Shown: positions 1 through 8,280, counted from the first letter of the stretch. The stretch is DNA of 10,156 bases from Methanobacteriota archaeon (GCA_002727515.1 PBXF01000054.1:1-10156), one strand, 5' to 3'. Notes: generated from the letters alone by a model not told the origin. Numbers and translations: made by a program.

Positions 1-3000
1 TAAAATGGAAGGCATATCTCAACGGAACTTTGTCTGAAACACCAGCCTTGGATTTCGTTTCTTTAACATACGTGGCAACATATCAATCCAGTGGATATCT
101 ACGTCTGTACAACTATTATCAATCAAATGCACCTGTTGCATTGACTGCTCACTGGAACGCAACAACCCCAGCTGGTACAACCTTCCGTGTTGAAGTTCAA
201 GACAATGGTCAGACCAAACAATTCCAGTACAGTGGCCAAACTCAACAATTGACTATGACTTCAGGAACGATGTATGTCTATATCAGATTCTCATCCAATG
301 GCCAACAAACACCTGTTTTGGAAGACCTCAATATCGCGTTCCAATCTAATGCACCAAGTCAGGTTGGAATCAACATTGGTGTTGATAATATGACAGGTTA
401 TACTCCTGGCAAGGAATGGACAAGTCAAGGTACTTTAATCGGCACAGTAACTCAACAGGGGTCACGATTTGTTGATGCATTCAATGATATGATACCGGGT
501 ACAGGGTCAGGTACAATCTCTATTCCTGTGGTTGTTTCCTCTGAGAGCATGGGAATCGTCAAGATAGACCGTTTTAGTGTCACATATTCGATCAAAACGG
601 TAAATTTGGACATAATTATCCCAGCAGATGAAATTCTTCATGAAAGAAATGAACCATATGAAGTAGTAACAAGACATATTGTTGGCGATGCAACAAATAA
701 TTACATCCAATCAGCAACCCTATCATTCTTAGCCCAGCCATCATCTAGTGCACCAACATTAGAGTGGCAAGATGGAGACATATTCCCATCGCCAAATGAT
801 CCAGATGATTGGATTGAAATAGATTCTTCGTCATGGTCTAGTTTGAATAATGGAATCCTTGAGATTCATTGGAGATTCAAAGTTACATCAGAATTCCCCG
901 ACCAAGACAATGTAAAGTTTAGAACAGGATGTAAAGATATAACCGGCCCGGATGGTGGATTCTCTCCCGAGCAGTTGGTCAGTGAAGAGGGAATGAGAGT
1001 CAATACCTCATTCGGATTAGGATGGTTGAATGTAAGAGATAACGATGGTGAAGTCACTAGTGATGACCTACCGACTGGAAGCTGGGTTGCCGCTGGTGAA
1101 ACACTATACTTCCAAGGAGCAATGTGGTTTGCTGATTCTCAAGATGCTCCTAAGGACAGCGCTTTCGATATCCGAATTGCACAGAATGGTTTCGTGCATT
1201 CGAATTGGAGAGACAATTCCAATGTGAACGGTTCATTCTTCATCTCCATCGATTTACCTGATATCGATGTTGAAAGTGGCTTGACATACGAATTACAGAC
1301 CTACAATGAGAGAGATGCAACGAGGGTTTTACCAGCAAATTCTGAATGGACAAGAACATACAAGGTCGATGCAACAGCACCTCTTGTATCACACACTTAT
1401 CCAACGGAAGATGCATATGAGGCAGCAGTAGAAAATCAAAAGATTAGCATAAGCCTTGGTGACGGAGTTGGTGATCCAGTTGAATTGAAACTATTCTATT
1501 GGGTTGAAGCAGACCACGATATGAACCGAAATGGTGAGGCAGATCCAGAGGAATATGCAGTAAAGGTTGTCCGTAACGAAACCCTTGCAGATTTCAAGAC
1601 ATTTACAACCACTATTGACCACTCTAGAAATCCAAACATGGGTAGAGTTTCCTATTATTGGGACGGTGGTGACCAAGCAGGAAATCCGTTACATTACTCG
1701 ACAATTATCGATGACGAAGAGTACACTTGGGAAAGCGGCTCTGGATTCAATTATGATGACGCAACATTCCGAACCAGGAAGGATTCTTCAGCCATATTCA
1801 CAGGCCTTGATTGGGTAGGTCACAGCGATGACGGAGCAGTTTATGCAGGCTTTGACCAAACAATCTCTTTAGGATTAATCGATGCAAACACAGCGATTGA
1901 TTTCGAATATATCGATTTGGTATTCGACTTCGAGGGTCCAAATCCTGAGGTTGACCAACAAAGAATCTCATATTACGGATTTACTGATACATTCCAGAGT
2001 AATTCAGATTTCATCGATTTAATGTCAACATCCAGTATGGTTCAAACCACAAATGAGACAGGTATGCCATTAATCTTGATAGATTTCAATTTCCAGATTG
2101 GATGGGATTGGCCTGATGAAGAGATTTCAGATTTGGCTCTTGAATACAAGGAAAGAGGTTCTGAATTCCCTACAAGACATATCATCGCAGACCATACATT
2201 CAGGGTTGAAAATGACCTGGTTCTGGACGCAAATTCGTTCCTTGTTGAGGATATTAGCGAACCTAGGACCGGTATTGTAGCCGATGGAAGCAGAGTCAGA
2301 AATGATGACCGATTGGAGTTCACTGGAAAGGTAGTTTACCAAGGAAGTAATGTTCCAGCGCCTAGAGATGCATCGATTGAGGTCGAAGTATTCGATGGTG
2401 AGAGAATATGGTCTGATGGTTCCCTAGAAGACGATGGTGGATACTCTGTAGAAGTTCCTCTTTCGAGTGCTGAAACCCTTCTTTCATCGCCAACAAGAAC
2501 TTGTTTAATCTCAATAACAGGAATACCTGGAAAAGGAGAAGATATGACTGGACAAACTGTTTCTACAACCCTGAGGGTAGTTGTTGATGATACAGCGCCT
2601 CGTGTTGTAAGTAGGATTACTCCAATCAACACAATCGATATCTCAGCTAATAGTGACCTGACTAAAGTTCCTGTTGAATTCAAAGGTACTGAAGATGCCG
2701 ACATGACAGGTTCCAAACAGATTGTACATTGGGTAATGAGAGATTCTAGTAAGACACTTACTCTTGGAGCAGGGCAAGCAATTCTTGGCATGCAACAAGA
2801 AGAACAACAGATCACATGGACAGGAACAGTCGACTTGACCGACGGTGGAAAAGTGATGCCTCGTGACGGTGATTGGGTTGGTTTCTATCTATCAGGATAT
2901 GATACCGCTGGAAATGAATTCCCCGAAGTATCTAACTCAGAGGCAAGTCCAATTGCTGAACTAGCAAGCGTTGATACTGACTTTGAGCGCCAGTGGGTGC

Positions 3001-3569
3001 GCCTTGGTTCACTAGGTCCACAGTTGAAGATAGATTCATTCTCTCTTTCAGATGACCACGTTGCTCCTGGACAAGATATTGAAATGACTGTAATTGTCCA
3101 CAATGACGGTGGTTTATCTGACGCTTTGTTCAAGGTTTCATTCTATGAAGAAAACTCAATTGTTCCTTTCGAAAGTAAGACACTGAACAAGATTGGAGCG
3201 GATGAGAAGGTACCGGTTACAATCTCTTGGACCGCTAAGGAAGGTGTTGAAAGAGTGAGAGTTGTAGTTGACCCTGACAATGTTATCGTCGAAGTCAATG
3301 ATGATGATAATTCAGCAGAACACAAAGTCGAAGTTGTCTATGTTTCATACATGGGTTGGTTCGATTCAATAAGAGAGCAACCTCTTGTTTGGCTATTCAC
3401 GATATTATCGATAATCGTCCTAGTTGGAATTGGTATGGTGGCTAGCCGCACAGCAATTTCGATTGATGATGGACTGATGTTTGACGAAGAGTGGGAAGGC
3501 GACGACGACGAGTATGAAGATGATGATTACTATGACGACGACGACGATTACGACGATGATGATTATTGA
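1..3569 (+). CDS. Giant multi-domain surface protein, C-terminal membrane anchor and acidic tail (5' partial)
   Basis: The frame is open from base 3 with no stop, and in-frame codons before the TTG at 30 continue the same protein, so the true start lies upstream and about 1188 residues are visible. The protein is probably a secreted, cell-surface anchored protein of unknown ligand. In order: beta-sandwich modules whose closing strands recur at bases 3-71, 270-341 and 516-587; acidic beta-rich segments; an Ig-like junction VDATAP at 1365; a calcium-loop-like DxDxNxNGxxD pattern at 1512-1544; a second junction VDDTAP at 2583; a CARDB-like domain at about 3021-3345 (APGQDIEMTVIVHNDGG and a terminal VIVEVNDDDNSAEH); a membrane helix at 3381-3446; and a cytoplasmic or stub tail ending in 22 consecutive D/E/Y residues. 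The CARDB call rests on pattern recognition; the Ig-like calls are weaker. The next gene starts 46 bases later on the same strand. No enzyme motif was recognised. Sure that it is a real surface protein; role unknown. Confidence 0.85.
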   Translation, partial: KWKAYLNGTLSETPALDFVSLTYVATYQSSGYLRLYNYYQSNAPVALTAHWNATTPAGTTFRVEVQDNGQTKQFQYSGQTQQLTMTSGTMYVYIRFSSNGQQTPVLEDLNIAFQSNAPSQVGINIGVDNMTGYTPGKEWTSQGTLIGTVTQQGSRFVDAFNDMIPGTGSGTISIPVVVSSESMGIVKIDRFSVTYSIKTVNLDIIIPADEILHERNEPYEVVTRHIVGDATNNYIQSATLSFLAQPSSSAPTLEWQDGDIFPSPNDPDDWIEIDSSSWSSLNNGILEIHWRFKVTSEFPDQDNVKFRTGCKDITGPDGGFSPEQLVSEEGMRVNTSFGLGWLNVRDNDGEVTSDDLPTGSWVAAGETLYFQGAMWFADSQDAPKDSAFDIRIAQNGFVHSNWRDNSNVNGSFFISIDLPDIDVESGLTYELQTYNERDATRVLPANSEWTRTYKVDATAPLVSHTYPTEDAYEAAVENQKISISLGDGVGDPVELKLFYWVEADHDMNRNGEADPEEYAVKVVRNETLADFKTFTTTIDHSRNPNMGRVSYYWDGGDQAGNPLHYSTIIDDEEYTWESGSGFNYDDATFRTRKDSSAIFTGLDWVGHSDDGAVYAGFDQTISLGLIDANTAIDFEYIDLVFDFEGPNPEVDQQRISYYGFTDTFQSNSDFIDLMSTSSMVQTTNETGMPLILIDFNFQIGWDWPDEEISDLALEYKERGSEFPTRHIIADHTFRVENDLVLDANSFLVEDISEPRTGIVADGSRVRNDDRLEFTGKVVYQGSNVPAPRDASIEVEVFDGERIWSDGSLEDDGGYSVEVPLSSAETLLSSPTRTCLISITGIPGKGEDMTGQTVSTTLRVVVDDTAPRVVSRITPINTIDISANSDLTKVPVEFKGTEDADMTGSKQIVHWVMRDSSKTLTLGAGQAILGMQQEEQQITWTGTVDLTDGGKVMPRDGDWVGFYLSGYDTAGNEFPEVSNSEASPIAELASVDTDFERQWVRLGSLGPQLKIDSFSLSDDHVAPGQDIEMTVIVHNDGGLSDALFKVSFYEENSIVPFESKTLNKIGADEKVPVTISWTAKEGVERVRVVVDPDNVIVEVNDDDNSAEHKVEVVYVSYMGWFDSIREQPLVWLFTILSIIVLVGIGMVASRTAISIDDGLMFDEEWEGDDDEYEDDDYYDDDDDYDDDDY
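3501..3566 (+). repeat. GAY-codon microsatellite encoding the D/E/Y tail
   Basis: Twenty-two codons in a row encode only Asp (16), Tyr (4) and Glu (2), mostly GAC/GAT, and run up to the TGA stop. At DNA level this is a near-perfect trinucleotide tract that could vary in length by replication slippage. In the protein it forms a strongly negative tail just after the membrane helix. The antisense reading of this tract produces a run of Ile/Val, which is an artefact. Confidence 0.85.
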
Positions 3570-3615
3570 AATTCTAATCGTTGCCCTCTTGAACCAGTGA
3601 CAGTGCCGCAACAAC

Positions 3616-6600
3616 ATGGCTGAGGGTATATTCTCTGAACTCGTCGAGGGTTTGCAGAAAACTCTCGCAGAGAAAAAGTGGACTCCAACGCCAGTTCAAG
3701 AAGCATCTCAATCGGCAATCGCATCTGGTAAAGACCGTTTAGTAATCGCCCCAACGGGCTCTGGAAAGACAATGGCTGCAATGCTGCCACTGTTGGATAG
3801 AGCTATTCGCTCTGAATGGAAAGGAATGTCAATACTCTACATAACGCCGTTGCGGGCGCTGAATCGAGATGTGGATAGGCGGCTAGAAGAAGTTGTTAGT
3901 TCAGTTGGACTAACCTTAGGCCTTAGGCACGGAGATACTAAACAATCAGAGCGCACAAAACAGGTTAGAAAGCCTCCTAATGTCATGATTACAACACCTG
4001 AAACATTCCAGTTAATGTTCACAGGCTCTAAAATTAGGGAGTTACTTCGAACTGTAGAGGCCGTAATTATCGACGAAGTACACGAATTAGCCGCAGGAGA
4101 AAGAGGGTGGCAACTTTCAGTTGGAATATCAAGGCTCGAGCAATTTAAGGGTTCAACCATACAAAAAGTAGGATTATCTGCTACTGTCGGAAATCCTGAT
4201 CAAGTAGCCAAGTGGTTGTCAAAAGATGGGGAGGCAATAATTGCCGAAGCACCACGTATAACTGAACTAAATGTCGATGCGATAATTCCTCTCCCTGAAG
4301 ATGAAATCGGTTCTCTTGAATTGGCAATATCTCCTCGAGCACACGCAACTCTCAGAGGCCTTGCTGAAATCGTAACAAACAATAATCCGTGCTTGATATT
4401 CGTTAATTCTAGAAATAGTGCAGAAACCGTATCACAACGGCTTCAATCGATAGCTCCTGATTTGAAGATTGGAGTTCATCACGGCTCTCTTGCAAGAGAA
4501 ACCCGACAGCAAATGGAAGATGACCTAAGGAGCGGTTCACTTCAAGGTCTAGTCTGTACATCGAGCCTTGAATTGGGTATAGATGTAGGAAGTGTCAACC
4601 ATGTTGTCCAAATTAGGTCTCCACGATCCGTTGATAGAATGCTACAAAGGGTAGGAAGAGCAGACCACAGGCTTGGTGGAATCGGTAAAGGGCACCTGCT
4701 TGGTTGGGAATGCGATGATTTGTTTGAGGCTGCAGTAATTGCAAGAAGAGCGATGAGTGGCGATATAGAGCCTGTAGAATGGAGAGAAAGACCTCTCTCT
4801 GTAGCAGCCAATCAAATTGTAATGATGGTACATAGTCATGGTGCATTAACTATTGATGAGATTACTGAATCAATATCAGCAGCACAACAGTTCGAAGGTT
4901 GGACTAGGCAAGACACGATAAACATCGCAAAAGTCCTAGCCGATGGATGGGTAATCCGGTGCGAGGAAGATCCAAGCGAAGTTCCATGGTACAGGTGGCC
5001 ATATGATGTATGGCAAACATTGCTTGCTGAATCCAAAAAAGAATTGCCAGAACAACCTAAACTTGGTGCTGGTGAAGAGCCGCCAGAAGAGTTAGCAAAG
5101 TTGCAATTTACTCCACCTAAGCGTTATGCAAAAGGCTGGATAAGCCGTTCAGGAAGAACCAGAGATTGGGTTACATCCCATCTGTCAATGATTCCAGATA
5201 AGCAGTCATATCGAGTTAGAGATGCAGTAACTCGCAAGAGCCTAGGAAATGTCGACGAGGCGTTTGTACTGTCTCTAAACGATGGCGGAGAGGAAGAAGA
5301 TGGTCGTTTACGCAGATTTGTTATGGCCGGAAGGACATGGATAATTGTCGATGCAGACCCGGAACAAAATGAATTGTTAGTTGCACCAATTTCTGACCAA
5401 GGTCACGCACCACACTGGGTTGGAGAATTACCTCCAACTCCTGCAGATATTGCAAGAGAGGCTGGACGATTGCGAAGATTGTTTGCAATAGATTTGGGTA
5501 TGATGAAGGACGAAAAAGTCGACACAATTGACCCTGCAGGTCTCCTTGTTGGAAATACTACCCTTGCAGATTATCCTCTCAACGGTGAGGCAATGGGATT
5601 GTTAGGAGAAATCGTTGCCAAACATTTCGATTCAGCTATGAATATCCCTAGCGAGCGTCTGATCACAATAGAGGATAGAGACGAAGCCCTAGTAATCAAT
5701 TCGTGTCATGGCAGTAGAATCAACGAGACAATTGGGCATTATCTGCTTGCGATGGCCAGTACGAGAAGCGGAAAATGGGGTAGACTAATCGTTGAACCTT
5801 GTCGTATTTCATTACAAATTCCTGGAATTAGGCCTGCAGAACTAATCGAATGGCTAACAGAAACACCTCCCGAAGCGTTGGAAGGAATTCTTTCCGTGAC
5901 TCTTCCAAATTCAAGAGAAGTGAGGTGGAGGTTTGCTCAAGTTGGAAAGGTGTTTGGAATTTTGCGCAAAGGAGTCGACCCAAGAAGAATCAACTTGCAA
6001 GCTCTTCTGAAGAAATACAGAGGCACTCCAGTAATGGACGAAGTGCTCGGAAAATTATTCTATGAAAGAATGGATATTGAGGGTTCAATGGATTTAATGA
6101 GAGCAATTCAGTCAGGCCTGATTGAAATTGTAGTTACAGCACCAGGGCCTCTCGGTATTTCGAGTAGGTCAGAGAAAGATTTGCTTTTACCAAATTTCGA
6201 TAATCAACAAGTTCGAGCTAGACTTGAAGGTCGTTTAATGAATGAAAGAGCAGTATTATGCTGTTTAAAATGCTACGCGATAAGGCGATTTAGAGTCGCA
6301 CGATACCCCGAACTTAGCGGTGGCAAGAAGTGTCTGAAATGTGGCGGACAAATGCTTGCATGCATGCGAGAAGGCCTCGAGAAACAGTTACTAGAAATGG
6401 TAAAATCCGACGAACAAAAAGACCGAGATAGAATGATGAAGAATGCACAGGTTGTATCAAATCGAGGTATGGAGGCTATACTCGCACTGATGGGAAGAGG
6501 TGTTGGAGAAGCTACTTGTCAACGTTTGATGCGTAAAGTTCCAAGGGGTGATATGGATAGATTACTCGAAGCAATTCATATCGCAGAAATCGAATATGCC

Positions 6601-6624
6601 AGAACTAGAAGGTTCTGGGGTTAA
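3616..6624 (+). CDS. lhr: Lhr-like superfamily 2 DEAD/DEAH-box helicase
   Basis: This is an ATP-dependent 3'-5' helicase/translocase of the Lhr family, which acts on DNA or RNA-DNA hybrids in repair and recombination. The 1002 residues contain a Q-motif-like TPTPVQ (residues 23-28), Walker A APTGSGKT (45-52), motif Ia TPLRAL (77-82), DEVH (153-156), SAT (188-190), motif V around SLELGID and motif VI QRVGRADHR (344-352). A winged-helix region follows, then the DEAD/H-associated (Lhr-type) region with GRTW (572-575) and PHWVGE (599-604). The C-terminus has a zinc ribbon, C883-x2-C886 and C906-x2-C909, and a helix-hairpin-helix-like segment around GRGVGE (960-965). ATG 3616 is the only possible start, because an in-frame stop at 3598-3600 blocks extension and no start codon lies between. 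No Shine-Dalgarno sequence precedes it. The 46-base gap before it allows either readthrough from the surface-protein gene or its own promoter. Family assignment is secure; the exact Lhr subgroup is not. Confidence 0.93.
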   Translation: MAEGIFSELVEGLQKTLAEKKWTPTPVQEASQSAIASGKDRLVIAPTGSGKTMAAMLPLLDRAIRSEWKGMSILYITPLRALNRDVDRRLEEVVSSVGLTLGLRHGDTKQSERTKQVRKPPNVMITTPETFQLMFTGSKIRELLRTVEAVIIDEVHELAAGERGWQLSVGISRLEQFKGSTIQKVGLSATVGNPDQVAKWLSKDGEAIIAEAPRITELNVDAIIPLPEDEIGSLELAISPRAHATLRGLAEIVTNNNPCLIFVNSRNSAETVSQRLQSIAPDLKIGVHHGSLARETRQQMEDDLRSGSLQGLVCTSSLELGIDVGSVNHVVQIRSPRSVDRMLQRVGRADHRLGGIGKGHLLGWECDDLFEAAVIARRAMSGDIEPVEWRERPLSVAANQIVMMVHSHGALTIDEITESISAAQQFEGWTRQDTINIAKVLADGWVIRCEEDPSEVPWYRWPYDVWQTLLAESKKELPEQPKLGAGEEPPEELAKLQFTPPKRYAKGWISRSGRTRDWVTSHLSMIPDKQSYRVRDAVTRKSLGNVDEAFVLSLNDGGEEEDGRLRRFVMAGRTWIIVDADPEQNELLVAPISDQGHAPHWVGELPPTPADIAREAGRLRRLFAIDLGMMKDEKVDTIDPAGLLVGNTTLADYPLNGEAMGLLGEIVAKHFDSAMNIPSERLITIEDRDEALVINSCHGSRINETIGHYLLAMASTRSGKWGRLIVEPCRISLQIPGIRPAELIEWLTETPPEALEGILSVTLPNSREVRWRFAQVGKVFGILRKGVDPRRINLQALLKKYRGTPVMDEVLGKLFYERMDIEGSMDLMRAIQSGLIEIVVTAPGPLGISSRSEKDLLLPNFDNQQVRARLEGRLMNERAVLCCLKCYAIRRFRVARYPELSGGKKCLKCGGQMLACMREGLEKQLLEMVKSDEQKDRDRMMKNAQVVSNRGMEAILALMGRGVGEATCQRLMRKVPRGDMDRLLEAIHIAEIEYARTRRFWG
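6599..6618. repeat. Inverted repeat (7-bp stem, 6-nt spacer) at a convergent gene end
   Basis: CCAGAAC (6599-6605) and GTTCTGG (6612-6618) are perfectly complementary arms, extendable by one G-U pair to leave an AGAA loop. The repeat lies in the last codons of the helicase gene and 2 bases beyond the stop of the convergent deaminase gene. It could form a hairpin in either transcript and serve as a 3' end stabiliser or weak bidirectional terminator. No strong T-tract follows on either strand, and it may simply be coding sequence. Confidence 0.4.
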
Positions 6625-7067
6625 TCATCGACAGAGCGGACAATTAATCCGGCCTCTTGCATCATTTCAGTTGAAATTTTGAAATCTTCCTGCCATCTAT
6701 CTGGAACTTCTACTTCCAGTGAATAAACGACTTCTTTGACACCGGCTTGAATGAGTGATCTAGCGCATCTAGAGCATGGTGGCCATGTGACATAAGCGGT
6801 GCTACCTTTCAATGAAACTCCAATTCTAGCAGCATGCATAATCGCATTCTCTTCTGCATGACAGATTAGTGGATATTTCGTTTCTCGATTTGCCAATCTT
6901 TCTGGATTGTCATCGATCCCTCTCGGGAAGCCGTTGAACCCAGTTGAGCGAATCTCTCTATCCTCACCAACTACAACGCATCCTACCTTTGTTGAAGGGT
7001 CTTTTGACCATCCTGAAATGTGTTTAGCCAGTTCTATGAATCTCAAATCCCATTTCTTGTTCAACAT
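6621..7067 (-). CDS. Deoxycytidylate (dCMP) deaminase, zinc-dependent
   Basis: The enzyme deaminates dCMP to dUMP, the substrate of thymidylate synthase, in the cytoplasm. The 148-residue length is normal for the ComEB/T4 Cd-like family. Visible family marks are SKDPSTKVGC (21-30), the TGFNGFPRG substrate-loop motif (42-50), the catalytic HAE (H70, E72, with E72 as proton shuttle) and the zinc ligands of PPCSRC (C98 and C101 with H70). ATG 7067 is chosen because a full GGAGGTGA Shine-Dalgarno sequence lies just upstream; another ATG at 7078 is out of frame. folC ends 45 bases upstream on the same strand, suggesting co-transcription. Its stop overlaps that of the convergent helicase gene. It is not a dCTP deaminase, which has a different fold. 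A related CMP/dCMP-type nucleotide deaminase is the only realistic alternative. Confidence 0.93.
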   Translation of the reverse strand: MLNKKWDLRFIELAKHISGWSKDPSTKVGCVVVGEDREIRSTGFNGFPRGIDDNPERLANRETKYPLICHAEENAIMHAARIGVSLKGSTAYVTWPPCSRCARSLIQAGVKEVVYSLEVEVPDRWQEDFKISTEMMQEAGLIVRSVDD

Positions 7068-7068
7068 G

Positions 7069-7076
7069 TCACCTCC
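7069..7076 (-). promoter_or_regulatory. Strong Shine-Dalgarno site of the dCMP deaminase
   Basis: Read on the minus strand, GGAGGTGA ends one base before the ATG at 7067, with four bases between the GGAGG core and the start codon. This matches the consensus complementary to the 16S rRNA 3' end. It fixes the start codon and fits an internal operon gene translated independently of folC. The other genes with visible starts in the window show no comparable site. Confidence 0.8.
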
Positions 7077-7112
7077 ATTGTCCCGATACTTGTGCCAATC
7101 GTGTCTACCTCA

Positions 7113-8237
7113 TCAATTTATGTCGGCTGATATATTGAGATGTTCCATGATATTTCCACACAAATAAAGGGAGCCGATTACAAGAATCATCTCGCAGTCT
7201 TTCGAAATCGTATCATATGCTTTTGCAGGCTCAGAAATGTGGTCAACATGTGGAAGTGGATTTTTGACTCCTGGATATCTGCCATTCTGCGGCTCGGTTG
7301 TAATGATTTCAAGCGGAGGTTTTGCTAGAATCAAAGAGTATAGGGGTTGAAGAAATGCATCCATGTCTTGCTGTGGAGATGTTCCAAACAAAAGTGACCA
7401 ACTTAGTGGTAATTTTCGAATAATTTCCGGAATTGCTCGTGCCATTCCACTGGGGTTATGAGCTGCCTCGAGCATTAATTTCGGCTCCATTTCTATGATT
7501 TGCATCCTTGCAGGCCACGTAATCTTTCTTCTCACAAATGGAATATCGAGCATCTCACAGAATTTTTCTGCAAGGTCTCCTGCTTCTTCCATGAAATCGT
7601 GGCTATCAGGTAAGAAAAATTGTGCCGATACGGCCTCTTCTCTCATAGCGTTTCTAACAGTTGCAATTTCTGGGTCTCGAATTAGCATAGGGACTCCAGT
7701 CCGCCATATTGCTGCTTTTTCCTTTGCGACTAATTCCAATGTATCCCCTAAAATATCACTGTGTTCCAAAGAAACCGATGTGACTAGACAACCAATTACC
7801 TCAGCACTTCTAGTTGCATCTAGCCGCCCACCCAGGCCGGTTTCAAGGATCATGTAGCGGACATTTTCTTCGCTACAAACTATCAACGAAACAAGGTATG
7901 TAATCTCAAAAAAAGTAAGTTCGATATCAAGAGACTTGACCTTAACAAGCGCATCATCAAATTTTTTGGAGTCTATTGATTTTCCATTGATTCTGACCCT
8001 TTCTTCGATTTTTGCTAAATGGGGAGAAGAAAATAATCCAACTTTGAATCCCGCTCGGGTAAGTCCAGATGACAGATGAGCGCAAACACTTCCTTTTCCA
8101 TTAGAGCCAGCAACATGAATGCAGCGCATCGATTTATCAGGCCTTCCTAATTTTTCCAAGGCCTTTGAAACCCGTTCTAATCCAAGGCTCATACCCTTTG
8201 ATTTTGAGGAGGACAGCCACGTTCGAATATCGCTCAT
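7113..8237 (-). CDS. folC: Folylpolyglutamate synthase / dihydrofolate synthase (FolC-like), compact
   Basis: This Mur-ligase-family enzyme joins glutamate to dihydropteroate and/or folates using ATP, in the cytoplasm. Of 374 residues, the P-loop HVAGSNGKGSV is at 41-51, SPHL at 71-74, ERVRINGK at 79-86, the substrate strand FFEITYL at 109-115, ETGLGGRLDATR at 132-143, the region around H159 with SLEHSDILGDTL at 156-167, KEKAAIW (172-178) carrying the lysine normally carbamylated, WPARMQII at 241-248, EAAHNP at 257-262 and GSLYL at 355-359. It is shorter than the usual 420-430 residues, mainly because the segment before WPARM is compressed. The usual GxHQxxN pattern is reduced to SHDFMEEA (212-219), and the usual Asp of D-G-A-H-N-P is Glu257. 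ATG 8237 is the only start codon before an upstream in-frame stop at 8301-8303. No Shine-Dalgarno sequence is seen. It heads a probable operon with the dCMP deaminase and diverges from the protease gene. Whether it does both reactions cannot be told. Confidence 0.9.
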   Translation of the reverse strand: MSDIRTWLSSSKSKGMSLGLERVSKALEKLGRPDKSMRCIHVAGSNGKGSVCAHLSSGLTRAGFKVGLFSSPHLAKIEERVRINGKSIDSKKFDDALVKVKSLDIELTFFEITYLVSLIVCSEENVRYMILETGLGGRLDATRSAEVIGCLVTSVSLEHSDILGDTLELVAKEKAAIWRTGVPMLIRDPEIATVRNAMREEAVSAQFFLPDSHDFMEEAGDLAEKFCEMLDIPFVRRKITWPARMQIIEMEPKLMLEAAHNPSGMARAIPEIIRKLPLSWSLLFGTSPQQDMDAFLQPLYSLILAKPPLEIITTEPQNGRYPGVKNPLPHVDHISEPAKAYDTISKDCEMILVIGSLYLCGNIMEHLNISADIN

Positions 8238-8242
8238 TCTCT

Positions 8243-8259
8243 TGGCCCCGTAGGGGCCA
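8243..8259. promoter_or_regulatory. GC-rich palindrome in the divergent folC / protease promoter region
   Basis: TGGCCCC-GTA-GGGGCCA is a perfect 7-base-pair inverted repeat with a 3-base centre. It begins 5 bases upstream of the folC start codon. Relative to the AT-rich block at 8271-8280 it lies near the expected folC transcription start and just upstream of the protease TATA region, a position suited to a regulator that could affect both genes. It could instead be a hairpin in a short folC leader. No specific regulator is recognised. Confidence 0.4.
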
Positions 8260-8270
8260 CACCTTCCAAT

Positions 8271-8280
8271 GATTAGAAAA
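8271..8280. promoter_or_regulatory. Putative shared TATA-like element between divergent genes
   Basis: GATTAGAAAA is the only AT-rich block in the 65-base divergent spacer, which is otherwise GC-rich. Its centre lies about 26-28 bases upstream of the protease ATG at 8303, as expected for an archaeal TATA box feeding a leaderless mRNA. On the minus strand (TTTTCTAATC) it would place the folC transcription start some 10-15 bases before its ATG. This call rests on position and composition alone. Confidence 0.35.

Noticed and set aside
30..32. TTG as the start codon of the surface protein
   Set aside because: The frame stays open upstream to base 3 and encodes a continuing beta strand (WKAYLNGTL), so the gene begins before the window.
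2336..2815. 159-codon open frame on the minus strand
   Set aside because: It lies wholly antisense to the surface-protein gene, has no recognisable domain, and its Ser/Thr/Val-rich makeup follows from the codons of the opposite strand.
3570..3615. Own promoter for the helicase gene in the 46-base gap (ATTCTAAT at 3571-3578)
   Set aside because: The AT-rich stretch is 38-45 bases from the start codon and weak, so readthrough from the upstream gene is equally likely.
3420..3617. Minus-strand frame encoding a very hydrophobic Ile/Val peptide resembling a membrane protein
   Set aside because: It is the reverse reading of the GAY tract; Ile/Val runs are the automatic complement of Asp codons.
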